Part shown: piece by piece, positions 45,756 through 53,145 of the stretch
Numbering within the stretch: the first letter of the stretch is position 1
How the letters are laid out: each line of letters starts with the position of its first letter
Origin: Microscilla marina ATCC 23134
GTDB taxonomy: Bacteria > Bacteroidota > Bacteroidia > Cytophagales > Microscillaceae
NCBI RefSeq assembly: GCF_000169175.1
Contig: NZ_AAWS01000039.1
Location: forward strand, 1-64,000
DNA length: 64,000 nucleotides
Direction: 5' to 3'
The notes under the pieces: generated by a model
Told to the model about the DNA's origin: nothing
Database searches by the model: none
What the model saw: only the letters and a program-made list of their open reading frames with translations
Translations under genes and position numbers: made by a program

Positions 45756-47003
45756 ATGATCAAAACTATGAGTTTTAGCATTCTTTTTTATCTAAGGAAA
45801 GATATTCCAGATTCTCAGGGCAATCTAAGGATTGATTTAAGAATTAGCACATCAAAAAAAGACAGGACTTCAATATCTACTGGCATCAAGATAAAGCCAG
45901 AGCAATGGCTTGTCCCAAAGAAACATGCTTCTAATGGTATGACTCTGCATATCAAAGGTAGCACTTCCAAAATTAAGGCTTTAAATGAAAGATTAAGCAT
46001 CATTGAGACAAAACTTCAAAACCGTTATAATGAGTTATTAAAAATAGGAGCACATATCACTGCTAGGAGTTTAAAAGAAGTATTGATATCCAATAACGGT
46101 GAAATTACCTTGATGAGTATCAGTGAAACTCTGATTAATAATATTATAGCAAAATCTACAAAAGAAACAACTACTTATCGTGCTAGAAGAATTCAAGAGT
46201 TTTTGCAGGATGAGTATGGTATTAAAGATTTGCCAATATCTGGACTGCTTACGCAAGAATATAGAGGTATGGGTAAAAAGCTAAATGATTGGTGCTTGTA
46301 TAGAAAAAAATACAGTAATGATGTAGCCCGTTTAACATTGGTTTTACTTAAAAATATAGCTACCGAAGCTGTTGATCTAGGAGTAATAGAGCATAACCCA
46401 ATTAACTATAACTTTAAGGCTATAAAGGAACATAAGGAACAAAAAGAATCCCTAATTCTGCAAGAAGTATTAAAAATTGAGAAACATGTAATAGATTCAA
46501 AATCTGCTCTTTATCGAGTTAGAGATTGCTTTTTATTCCAGTGTTTTACAGGGCTTGCCTATATTGATACATATAACCTTAATGGAGATGATCTATTGGT
46601 GGGTGTTGATAAAAGAAATTGGATTGTAAAGAAACGTCAGAAAACGAAAGTTGTTGCGAAAGTACCTATTATCAAATCAGCACAGGATATTCTTGATAGG
46701 TATGCGCATAATATAGGCAAGTACGATGGTAGACTCTTACCTGTATATGCAAGTAACTCTGCATACAATAAGTATATTAAAAAACTTATGAAAGAGGTGG
46801 GTATTGATAAAAAAATCAGCTCGCACTCTGCTAGGTTTACATTTGCTGAAATCTTACGCACAAGTGGAGCTGCCCTTGATAATATAAAAGATGTATTAGG
46901 TCATTCTGAGAAAAAAATGACTGAGCATTATGCAAAAATGACAGATTCAACTATTAGTTCGGAGTTGGATAAACTTGATAAAAGTTTAGAAGCGTCTAGG
47001 TAA
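45756..47003 (+). CDS. Tyrosine recombinase (integrase) of tRNA-Ala element
   Basis: 415 residues. It has an N-terminal arm-binding domain typical of Bacteroidota integrases (YLRKDIPDSQGNLRIDLRIS), a SAM-like core-binding domain (about 110-215), and a catalytic domain with His357 and Arg360 (HSARF), His383 (LGHS) and nucleophile Tyr392 (EHYAKM). The first catalytic arginine, expected in a TGLR motif, is replaced (CFTGLAYID), as known for several Bacteroidota integrases related to IntDOT. It sits just after tRNA-Ala, pointing into the island, so it is likely to integrate and excise the element there. Its last 8 bp overlap the convergent HTH gene. Confidence 0.92.
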   Translation: MIKTMSFSILFYLRKDIPDSQGNLRIDLRISTSKKDRTSISTGIKIKPEQWLVPKKHASNGMTLHIKGSTSKIKALNERLSIIETKLQNRYNELLKIGAHITARSLKEVLISNNGEITLMSISETLINNIIAKSTKETTTYRARRIQEFLQDEYGIKDLPISGLLTQEYRGMGKKLNDWCLYRKKYSNDVARLTLVLLKNIATEAVDLGVIEHNPINYNFKAIKEHKEQKESLILQEVLKIEKHVIDSKSALYRVRDCFLFQCFTGLAYIDTYNLNGDDLLVGVDKRNWIVKKRQKTKVVAKVPIIKSAQDILDRYAHNIGKYDGRLLPVYASNSAYNKYIKKLMKEVGIDKKISSHSARFTFAEILRTSGAALDNIKDVLGHSEKKMTEHYAKMTDSTISSELDKLDKSLEASR

Positions 47004-47283
47004 CTCTAGATTCAATAAACTCTATTACTTCTACTATTTTCCAAAGCTCTACCCCGTTAGAACCAGCAGGTTTGTATGATTTCAGTTCAAACCTGTCTCT
47101 CCAATCTCTTAAGGTAGTTCTTGTAATTCCAATACAATCACAAATTTTCTTTGTAGTTAAAAAGCCAACTTCAGGTGTTTGATTTAACTTTTGTTGCAAT
47201 TGTTCAAGTTGCTCCTTTAAAGGAATTACCTCTTTATCAATGATGCTGTCTACATCTTCTTTTGTATAAAATACTACTGCCAT
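46996..47283 (-). CDS. AlpA/Xis-like helix-turn-helix protein
   Basis: 95 residues: an N-terminal coiled-coil helix (DKEVIPLKEQLEQLQQKLNQ) then a MerR/HTH_17-type DNA-binding domain (GFLTTKKICDCIGITRTTLR, then YKPAGSNGVELWKIVEVIEF). Such small proteins next to an integrase act as excisionases or directionality factors in Bacteroidota elements and phage satellites. It is convergent with, and overlaps by 8 bp, the integrase 3' end, and is last in the leftward gene series. Confidence 0.8.
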   Translation of the reverse strand: MAVVFYTKEDVDSIIDKEVIPLKEQLEQLQQKLNQTPEVGFLTTKKICDCIGITRTTLRDWRDRFELKSYKPAGSNGVELWKIVEVIEFIESRVT

Positions 47284-47332
47284 TATATTTAGTTTTATGT
47301 GATACTACTAGTGTTTATTATTGGTCAAAATA

Positions 47333-47398
47333 CAGGAGAGCACTTATACCTTTGTCTCAATAGTTTTATGAAAAAATTAAACTAATGTTGCTCTCCTG
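47333..47398. repeat. Inverted repeat upstream of the Xis-like gene
   Basis: CAGGAGAGCA (47333-47342) pairs with TGCTCTCCTG (47389-47398) around a 46-nt AT-rich spacer that has its own TAGTTT/AAACTA pairing. It separates the Xis-like gene from the gene at 47408. It could be a regulatory or processing hairpin, or a recombinase accessory site. Confidence 0.4.
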
Positions 47399-47407
47399 AT
47401 GTCTTTG

Positions 47408-48010
47408 TTAATTGTTTGATAAGTGCCTTGCCAAACTTTGAATTGCCAAATACTGCATATAGCACCTGTTGTCAGGCACCAACCAATTGTCTACTTTACC
47501 TTGAAGGTTTATTTGCTTGCTTAGCTTGGGTAAGTAGTAGTCAAAGCTTGCCAATAGCTTGATTTTAGATTTAAAAAAAACTTGAAACTTGCTGGTATAA
47601 AGTCCATGTTGTTTTAAAAAACTTTCTAGGCAAAGTGCTTGTCCGTTCTGCCTGAAGTAATCCTGCAAAGTACTGATAAACTTTTTTCTGGCTGCCTCAG
47701 GACTCCATACCAGAAAAAACTTGCCCACAGGACTGCTAGTACATTTACTTGAAAAATCGGCAAGGCTAAGGCTATCCAAGTCACAAAGCTTTACTTGATC
47801 ATCAAAGGTGTAAATAGCATCACCAAAGCTCCCAGTAATGACCATATCGTTGCCAGAAATGAATATGCTTAGGGTGCTATCAACCATTTGATTGGTTGGT
47901 GTCATTTTATACCAGCTTATCCCTGCCTTTGAGAGGTTGGAAATCAAATGATCTTTGAAATAAAGTGCTAATGGTGTAAGGTTCTCTTCTGCATTCATAG
48001 TATTTTGCAT
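47408..48010 (-). CDS. Unrecognised protein of the replication operon
   Basis: 200 residues, no known family recognised. It is a mixed alpha/beta soluble protein with no signal or membrane segment; it begins MQNTMNAEENLTPLALYFKD (ATG at 47998 is an alternative start). A segment AIYTFDDQVKLCDLDSLSLA may form a beta-hairpin followed by helices. It follows DnaB by 14 bp in the same direction, so it is cotranscribed with the replication genes. A helper in replication is possible, but nothing in the sequence proves it. Confidence 0.7.
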   Translation of the reverse strand: MQNTMNAEENLTPLALYFKDHLISNLSKAGISWYKMTPTNQMVDSTLSIFISGNDMVITGSFGDAIYTFDDQVKLCDLDSLSLADFSSKCTSSPVGKFFLVWSPEAARKKFISTLQDYFRQNGQALCLESFLKQHGLYTSKFQVFFKSKIKLLASFDYYLPKLSKQINLQGKVDNWLVPDNRCYMQYLAIQSLARHLSNN

Positions 48011-48024
48011 GATGTATTGATGGC

Positions 48025-49515
48025 CTAAAAAGGTAATTCTGATTGATTTGTGTTTGAGTTACCTGTCAGTATGTGAGTATCGGGCTGAATTGTGTTGATT
48101 GTCGAGCCTTGATCTTGGTTGAGTAGTGGAGGTAACTCAAGATGGTTGGGGAGATTCTCAAATTTTGCTAAATCAGCCACAAACCTCAGATGTATATCAG
48201 CCAGCTCTCCGTTTCGATGCTTGGCAATGATTACTTCTCCTATGCCCTTGGTAGAGCTGCCCATTCGATCTTCTGCAATCCCATAGTATTCGGCTCTATA
48301 CAAGAACAGTACAACATCAGCATCAGCCTCTATGGCTCCCGATTCGCGCAAATCAGAAAGCTGTGGTCTTTTTTCTCCTCCACGTATTTCTACTGCCCGA
48401 CTTAGCTGCGATAAGGCAATCACTGGCACATTCAGGTCTTTTGCCAACTGCTTTAATCCCCTTGATATGGAGGCGATTTCTTGTTCGCGGTTACCTTGGC
48501 TATTTTTACTCATGCTTGCAGTCATCAACTGAAGGTAGTCTATAATGACTAAGCCTATGTTAGCAGTTTCTTTTAATCTAAAAGCCTTGGCTCGTAATTC
48601 ATTCATTGAAATTGCCGCTGTGTCATCAATGTATATAGGCGCTCTAGCTATAGTCTCTTTTTTTTCCTTGAACAGTTCCCATTCTTCGTCAATGAGTTGA
48701 TTTTTTCGAATGCGTTTGATGTTGACACCAGCTTCTGCACAATAGAGTCTGGTGAGCAACTGTGCAGCGCTCATCTCTAACGAAAACATTGCTACTGGAA
48801 TACCTGCATCTACTGCGGTATTTCTAGCTATAGAGCACATAAAGCCTGTTTTGCCCATTGCTGGTCTGGCTGCCAAAATAATGAGGTCCGGCTTTTGCCA
48901 ACCTGAGGTAACTTTGTCTATATCATGCAAGCCACAAGGAACTCCACTAAAAGGGCTTTGGCTATGGCGATGTGCTTCAAGCCCACCCATAAGCTCCTGA
49001 TCAATGTCACCTATTATGAGTGCCTCTTTGTTAAATAAGTGTTTAGTAGCTTCATGGGTTTTATGCTGTATTTGATCCAACAATTCCAAAGCATCACTAC
49101 TTTCTTGAAAAGCTTCTTTTTGTATCTCTGCCGTAATTTCAATCAATGTTCGCTTGATGGATAACTCGGCAATGATGCGGGCATGGTATTCCACATTAGC
49201 TCCTGAGTTTACAATGTCAGTTAGTTTCGTTATGTAAGAAGCCCCTCCTACCATATCGAGCTTTACCTTTTTCCGTAGTAGCTGGCTCACCGTAAGTATA
49301 TCTACAGGGTTAGACTCAGCATATAAATCAAAAATTGTTTGATAAATCTCCTGATGGGCAGGCTTATAAAAATCTTTTGGCTTTAAGATGCTTACAACAG
49401 AAGAAATAACATTTCTGTCAATCATCAAGGCGCCCAATACAATTTCCTCTAGTTCTAATGCTTGTGGAGGTACTTTACCTAGTAGGTGCTCAATATTTGC
49501 TGAAAATCTATTCAT
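48025..49515 (-). CDS. DnaB-type replicative helicase of the element
   Basis: A 496-residue replicative DNA helicase. The N-terminal DnaB domain is at about 15-120 (PPQALELEEIVLGALMIDRN), and the RecA-like C-terminal domain from about 170 has Walker A ARPAMGKT (216-223), GLVIIDYLQLM as Walker B, and LSQLSRAVEIRGGEKRPQLS then DLRESGAIEADAD, a DnaB signature. Length is close to the chromosomal enzyme. Finding it in a recombinase-bearing island, directly after an initiator-like gene (stop and start overlap by one base, TAATG), indicates that the element supplies its own helicase for replication. Confidence 0.93.
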   Translation of the reverse strand: MNRFSANIEHLLGKVPPQALELEEIVLGALMIDRNVISSVVSILKPKDFYKPAHQEIYQTIFDLYAESNPVDILTVSQLLRKKVKLDMVGGASYITKLTDIVNSGANVEYHARIIAELSIKRTLIEITAEIQKEAFQESSDALELLDQIQHKTHEATKHLFNKEALIIGDIDQELMGGLEAHRHSQSPFSGVPCGLHDIDKVTSGWQKPDLIILAARPAMGKTGFMCSIARNTAVDAGIPVAMFSLEMSAAQLLTRLYCAEAGVNIKRIRKNQLIDEEWELFKEKKETIARAPIYIDDTAAISMNELRAKAFRLKETANIGLVIIDYLQLMTASMSKNSQGNREQEIASISRGLKQLAKDLNVPVIALSQLSRAVEIRGGEKRPQLSDLRESGAIEADADVVLFLYRAEYYGIAEDRMGSSTKGIGEVIIAKHRNGELADIHLRFVADLAKFENLPNHLELPPLLNQDQGSTINTIQPDTHILTGNSNTNQSELPF

Positions 49516-50783
49516 TATTTATTTGCTAGGTTTTGTTGCTTCATATTCTCGTAGTACTGCTTCTGGTACCTGTCTTCATCGCTTTCTGGTACATTTCGTT
49601 GGATGGTTTTAGCCACTATAACTTGCTCATTTTTGTTAGCAACACGCTTATTATTTTGTTTTTGGACTGAATGCAGCTTTTTGGTATAGTCGCTCCTAAG
49701 CCCTTGGTAGATGAAGTTTTCAGCTGTACCAAATTTGAATGAGCCAGAGAAGTCAATGTATAGCAGGTAGTTTTTGAGTTGCTCTGCCATATAGTCTGGG
49801 GTAAGCCCATCGTTAAAATATCTCTCAAACAGTATTTTTTCTATCCGTTCGCGTTCCCATTGGATATCGATGTGCTCAAACTCTCGAATGAGGTCAGTAA
49901 CCAGAATTTTAACTTGCTGACCGAATTCTTCACGGTTCATTTCTGTGTTTTGGGAAACTTTTTTCGCAACTTTTGAAGGGCTTTTGGTAGCTTGAATAGA
50001 TGAAACTTTGATTTGTTCGGATACACACTCTTCCTTTTTTTCATTTTCATAAAAATTTAAAGAAGAGGAAGGGGACGGAAACTTTTCTTTTTTTTCTTTT
50101 GTTTTTTCTGAAGTTATATATGTGTTATCTATTGTTCCTATAGTGATATGCGCTTTTGTCACTTCATGAGATGACAAATTGTTATCTGCTGAAGTGACGT
50201 TTTGTAACATGCCCCCCTGAGCACATGACGATATGTTATCTACTCCACATAACAATTTGTTATTTACCCCATGTAACATATCGTCATGTGCACCAAATGC
50301 GTTTTTGTCATCTGCCCCACATAGCATATCGTCCTGTGCTTGATTGCTACCTGTTGTTTGCGAGAAATTGCTGTTGGTTTTTGCCAGTTCAAAGAGCCTT
50401 TCATCAAGTAGTTTGTGGTTTCTGAAATAGTAGGTTTTGTTATGGTCTTTACGGTCTATATAAGCACAGTAAAACTTGCCTTGAAACGTATCCCCCTTGA
50501 ACTGTTGAAACTCACTTTTAGAATTGTAAGTCACCCCAATCTTTTGCCAAGCACTTCTAAATTCCCTGACCGAAAAACCAAGCTCTTCTGTCCAAGAGTC
50601 GCCATTACGGTAATGGGCATGTCTTGATGGGCACATAAACTTGTAAAACCCCTTGGGGTGGTAGCTAAAGTAATAATCTAGTTGTTGCATGAGCAATGAG
50701 CTGGTAACCCCTCCTGATAATTGGCGGAGCTCTTTGATATAAGGGATTGAGCGACGGAATATACTAAGTGTGAAGTTTTTCAT
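49515..50783 (-). CDS. Replication-initiator-like protein with internal iterons
   Basis: 422 residues. The N-terminal 140 residues look like a winged-helix region found in phage and plasmid replication proteins (LRQLSGGVTSSLLMQQLDYY, SWTEELGFSVREFRSAWQKI). Residues about 150-215 form a low-complexity linker of octapeptide repeats (HDDMLHGV-like). A charged stretch follows, then a helical C-terminus with YFNDGLTPDYMAEQLKNYLL. No ATPase motif is present. The gene is immediately upstream of dnaB with a TAATG overlap. The linker DNA holds an iteron array, as in lambda gene O, where the origin lies inside the initiator gene. Initiator function is inferred from domain layout, position and iterons. 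Confidence 0.7.
   Translation of the reverse strand: MKNFTLSIFRRSIPYIKELRQLSGGVTSSLLMQQLDYYFSYHPKGFYKFMCPSRHAHYRNGDSWTEELGFSVREFRSAWQKIGVTYNSKSEFQQFKGDTFQGKFYCAYIDRKDHNKTYYFRNHKLLDERLFELAKTNSNFSQTTGSNQAQDDMLCGADDKNAFGAHDDMLHGVNNKLLCGVDNISSCAQGGMLQNVTSADNNLSSHEVTKAHITIGTIDNTYITSEKTKEKKEKFPSPSSSLNFYENEKKEECVSEQIKVSSIQATKSPSKVAKKVSQNTEMNREEFGQQVKILVTDLIREFEHIDIQWERERIEKILFERYFNDGLTPDYMAEQLKNYLLYIDFSGSFKFGTAENFIYQGLRSDYTKKLHSVQKQNNKRVANKNEQVIVAKTIQRNVPESDEDRYQKQYYENMKQQNLANK
50041..50140. other. AT-rich stretch beside the iterons (candidate unwinding element)
   Basis: A strongly asymmetric A/T tract within the initiator-like gene directly flanks the iteron array, in the position an origin unwinding element would take. 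Confidence 0.35.
50148..50342. repeat. Eight iterons, candidate replication origin inside initiator gene
   Basis: Related 22-bp units begin at 50148, 50171, 50194, 50225, 50249, 50273, 50297 and 50321. All share T2, G11, T12 and T17, with A14 and C19 in seven of eight; a typical unit is ATGACGATATGTTATCTACT followed by CC. The last five are exactly 24 bp apart, the first three 23 bp apart and so in different reading frames, so the repeats are kept as DNA and not only as peptide. This is the pattern of initiator-binding iterons. Confidence 0.65.
50221..50291. repeat. 71-nt palindrome within the iteron array
   Basis: Perfect 18-bp outer arms (50221-50238 and 50274-50291; GCACATGACGATATGTTA and its complement) and a 7-bp inner stem (ATAACAA/TTGTTAT, 50249-50263) share the centre at 50256. 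It can form a cruciform or bind a dimer in the centre of the candidate origin. Confidence 0.8.
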
Positions 50784-50806
50784 GTGATTGGGGGCTTAAG
50801 TTTGAG

Positions 50807-51094
50807 TTAAGCAGTTTGTTTTTGTTGTTTGGTTTTTTGGGCGCTAATCTTACCTCTTTCCATTCGGCTTCTCTTTTCTGCCTCAAAGCGTTCTTTTCGC
50901 TTTTGAAGGCGTTTTGCTCGCCGCTTGAGGTAGGCTTTGAGTTTTTTTTGATTTTGCGCAATTGTAGGGCTAAGCAATACCCAGGTTTTACTATCGACTT
51001 GTACTCTTGCTTTTTCCTCAAACCGAGGCTGGCGTTCAAATGCTAGTTCCCTTGCTCTTAGTTTGTTCTCTCTTGTGACAAGCTCTTCTGCCAT
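50807..51094 (-). CDS. Small highly charged protein in replication operon
   Basis: 95 residues, rich in Lys, Arg and Glu (YLKRRAKRLQKRKERFEAEK), probably helical and nucleic-acid binding; no family recognised. It starts 7 bp after the stop of the tiny membrane-peptide gene and ends 23 bp before the initiator start, in line with the operon. An overlapping frame (50764-51039) is less likely because it would run into the initiator gene and breaks the regular spacing. Confidence 0.55.
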   Translation of the reverse strand: MAEELVTRENKLRARELAFERQPRFEEKARVQVDSKTWVLLSPTIAQNQKKLKAYLKRRAKRLQKRKERFEAEKRSRMERGKISAQKTKQQKQTA

Positions 51095-51101
51095 AAGTCA
51101 A

Positions 51102-51176
51102 TTAATCATTAGGTTTATAAATAATAAATGAAATCAGGTATCCCGCCAATAGGATACCTATGATAAGTGTTGCCAT
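51102..51176 (-). CDS. 24-residue single-membrane-span peptide
   Basis: A very small frame, MATLIIGILLAGYLISFIIY plus KPND. It is one hydrophobic helix with a short polar tail. It fits exactly between its neighbours (10 bp after the 51187 gene, 7 bp before the 51094 start), which supports a real gene in this packed operon. Function is unknown; small phage and plasmid membrane peptides are a possible comparison. Confidence 0.45.
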   Translation of the reverse strand: MATLIIGILLAGYLISFIIYKPND

Positions 51177-51186
51177 AATATGAGAT

Positions 51187-51399
51187 TTATTGTTTCTCTT
51201 TCTTCTCCCAATCCTTGACAGTTAGGTATCGCTTACTATTGGCTGAAATAGACTTTTTAAGACCGTTGGCTAGTTCCAAGGTAAAGCCTTGATGTAGCTC
51301 GCCTGATAACAACTTGGTTAATACCGATTGTAATTTGCAGGCCTCTTCTTGGGTGAGCTTGACAAATACGAATTGGTTTTGTGAGGTTTTGAATTGCAT
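51187..51399 (-). CDS. Small hypothetical protein
   Basis: 70 residues, beginning MQFKTSQNQFVFVKLTQEEA; predicted beta strand then helices (ACKLQSVLTKLLSGE). No family recognised and no membrane segment. It lies in the leftward replication series and overlaps the 3' end of the 51318 gene by 82 bp in another frame. Confidence 0.5.
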   Translation of the reverse strand: MQFKTSQNQFVFVKLTQEEACKLQSVLTKLLSGELHQGFTLELANGLKKSISANSKRYLTVKDWEKKEKQ

Positions 51400-51776
51400 A
51401 ATCCTTTGAAGTTTAGTTTAAAAAAATCAGTCTCAAGCTGTTTGAGGTTGTGTAGGTTTTTGTCGATTTCACAGTGATTGTACAGGCTTTTGATTTTTCG
51501 TTGAAAGTGATAAAAAATTTTGGATTCGATTTTCTTCTCAAAAGAAGCAGGAAACAAAAACAAGTTTGCGGTATTAGATTGCTCACCAAAAGGGACTGTT
51601 TGAGTAGCTAAATTAGCTTTCTCCTTATAATGATCTTGTCTTTGCCAGTCAAAGTAAAACAGACTGCCATTGAGATGTTTTAAATCTGTGATGGTAAAGT
51701 CAATACCAGTCTCCAGTAATTTTTGGAGTACTGTCACAGTGCGAGGTTTGGTTGTTCTTCTTTTTCGCATAAGCAT
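51318..51776 (-). CDS. Hypothetical protein, first gene of leftward replication operon
   Basis: About 152 residues from the ATG at 51776 (MLMRKRRTTKPRTVTVLQKL); the frame extends to 51836, but the extra codons are not convincing. A central part (LNGSLFYFDWQRQDHYKEKA) and a C-terminal helical part (KIFYHFQRKIKSLYNHCEID) look like a soluble mixed fold; no family recognised. Its last 82 bp overlap the 51187 gene, so the real end may be disputed. As the first gene after the structured leader it would be expressed first. Confidence 0.5.
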   Translation of the reverse strand: MLMRKRRTTKPRTVTVLQKLLETGIDFTITDLKHLNGSLFYFDWQRQDHYKEKANLATQTVPFGEQSNTANLFLFPASFEKKIESKIFYHFQRKIKSLYNHCEIDKNLHNLKQLETDFFKLNFKGLCNSKPHKTNSYLSSSPKKRPANYNRY

Positions 51777-51838
51777 ATTGTTTGAATGGTATAAATGTTT
51801 GATTTGGGTTAAGTAGCAGGACAAAATTGTCTGCACTT

Positions 51839-51972
51839 TATGGCTGTATTTATTGTTCCGCCATGCGTCGAAAAGCCATATAACAATACAACCATTTAAC
51901 TATAGTTATTTATGTCCAAGTACTTACTTGAAATAAAAAAGGCAGTGCGAACCCAAAGAGATCACACTGCCT
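51839..51972 (-). promoter_or_regulatory. Structured leader with terminator-like attenuator, leftward operon
   Basis: Read leftward, AGGCAGTG (51972-51965) and CACTGCCT (51947-51940) form an 8-bp stem followed directly by TTTTTATTT, an intrinsic terminator about 165 nt before the first gene. After it come the palindrome CAAGTA-CT-TACTTG (51917-51930) and a second imperfect hairpin (about 51839-51896, TGGYTGTATT / AATACARCCA). This suggests attenuation or antitermination; no evidence beyond structure. Confidence 0.45.
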
Positions 51973-52104
51973 GGTGTATATATGAGTACACAATACACAC
52001 ACGTTTTACTCGAATAGCACTAGCTAAACAACCCAATCAACTATTACACAATGTTCATAGTGTTCTCGTTAGTTCTGATGATGCAAGTATAGAGTATATT
52101 TTTA

Positions 52105-52128
52105 TTATCGGCAATATTTTGTCGATAA
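52105..52128. promoter_or_regulatory. Candidate repressor operator 1
   Basis: Inverted repeat TTATCG-N12-CGATAA containing CGGCAATATTTTG, the same 13-mer found before the HTH gene at 52670. It lies between the divergent leftward and rightward genes. Confidence 0.45.
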
Positions 52129-52303
52129 AATTTACACTTCTACAAATATATTGTCGCTATAAACTGAACTATTAAGCGGTAGAAGGCAGTAATATTTTAG
52201 AAAAATATCCTCACTTATGAGGATAAAAATGCGAGATAAAATCCCAATCTTTGTGTTTTAAATCAACGCCTACTAATAGGTAATATGAATCAAGTTTTAC
52301 ACT

Positions 52304-52564
52304 ATGACAGAACAAGAATATCAATCACAGGATTTTACTAAATCCGTTTATGAAGTATTTCACGAAGGTGAAAATGGAGTGCTTAACAAAGGGTTTAGGG
52401 GATTAATCGAAAAGTATATCAACAGTGCGGAAGACTTGATTAGTCTCCAGCAGTTGGTTTATGAGTATTCAGGCGGTCAAGCTATTTATTTTTACAAATT
52501 GGGCATACCTATGAAAAAAAAGGTTCTGGAAAAAATAAGGAAGGTCACAGAGGCTCTTGAATAA
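52304..52564 (+). CDS. Small hypothetical protein
   Basis: 86 residues, MTEQEYQSQDFTKSVYEVFH at the start, probably all-helical (LISLQQLVYEYSGGQAIYFY). No family recognised; no signal peptide. It is the first rightward gene after the divergent control region, between the two candidate operators. By position it may belong to the regulatory module. Confidence 0.55.
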   Translation: MTEQEYQSQDFTKSVYEVFHEGENGVLNKGFRGLIEKYINSAEDLISLQQLVYEYSGGQAIYFYKLGIPMKKKVLEKIRKVTEALE

Positions 52565-52632
52565 ATCCTTACTTCGGGTTGTGATGTTTAATTTTAATAC
52601 TATTTTACAAAAATTAAGTGTTATGATTGATC

Positions 52633-52646
52633 GGCAATATTTTGCC
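52633..52646. promoter_or_regulatory. Candidate repressor operator 2
   Basis: GGCAA-TATT-TTGCC, part of a second copy of CGGCAATATTTTG (from 52632), ends 23 bp before the HTH repressor start, as for self-regulation. Confidence 0.5.
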
Positions 52647-52669
52647 TTAAAATAGATTGTACTATATAG

Positions 52670-53044
52670 ATGGACAGTAATTTTCACGAGCGATTTAGCA
52701 AACTTCTAGAAAAACTTGGGTACAGGTCTGCTGCACAGTTGGCAGATAAGATGGGGCAGGCACCTACAAAAATCAGAGGGTATGCTAGGGGGGCCAATAA
52801 ACCCGGGTTAGAGTTTTTGGAAGCGTTGAGCCAGATACACCCTGAAATTAACTTTGATTATCTCATCACTGGAATAGGGACATTGCTCCATCAAGATACC
52901 AAAGAGTTAGACATGAAGCTATTGCAAAGCATCATTGAATCAAAAGACAAACAGATAGAGGGGTATCAGCGAACTCTGGAGGGTTTACAAGAAGAAAATG
53001 ACAAGCTGGTGAGGTTGGCTAAAAACCGTAATAAGAAGGCTTAA
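52670..53044 (+). CDS. XRE-like phage-type repressor with coiled-coil tail
   Basis: 124 residues. A helix-turn-helix fills residues 5-70 (FSKLLEKLGYRSAAQLADKM, GYARGANKPGLEFLEALSQI) and ends with DYLITGIG, a hallmark of Bacteroidota XRE repressors. A coiled coil (LLQSIIESKDKQIEGYQRTL) at 85-120 would allow dimerisation. There is no peptidase part for self-cleavage. Position next to the divergent control region and two operator-like repeats suggests it controls both directions of the element. Confidence 0.78.
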   Translation: MDSNFHERFSKLLEKLGYRSAAQLADKMGQAPTKIRGYARGANKPGLEFLEALSQIHPEINFDYLITGIGTLLHQDTKELDMKLLQSIIESKDKQIEGYQRTLEGLQEENDKLVRLAKNRNKKA

Positions 53045-53145
53045 TACATAATTGTATGATTTTTTTTCTGATGCCATGACATTTTACCATCGCTTAATCA
53101 TTTATACTATTAGGAAGGATGACTATATCTAAACTAAAAAAGTAA

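Noticed and set aside
50148-50342. Considered as a CRISPR array
   Set aside because: Repeats are adjacent with almost no spacer and lie inside a coding gene; no cas genes. Iterons explain them.
50764-51039. 91-codon minus-strand frame overlapping the small charged protein
   Set aside because: Would overlap the initiator start and break the regular operon spacing. The 50807-51094 frame fits better.
51912-52175. 87-codon plus-strand frame in the divergent control region
   Set aside because: Covers the attenuator-like hairpin and operator 1 and has no recognisable protein character. The region reads better as regulatory DNA.
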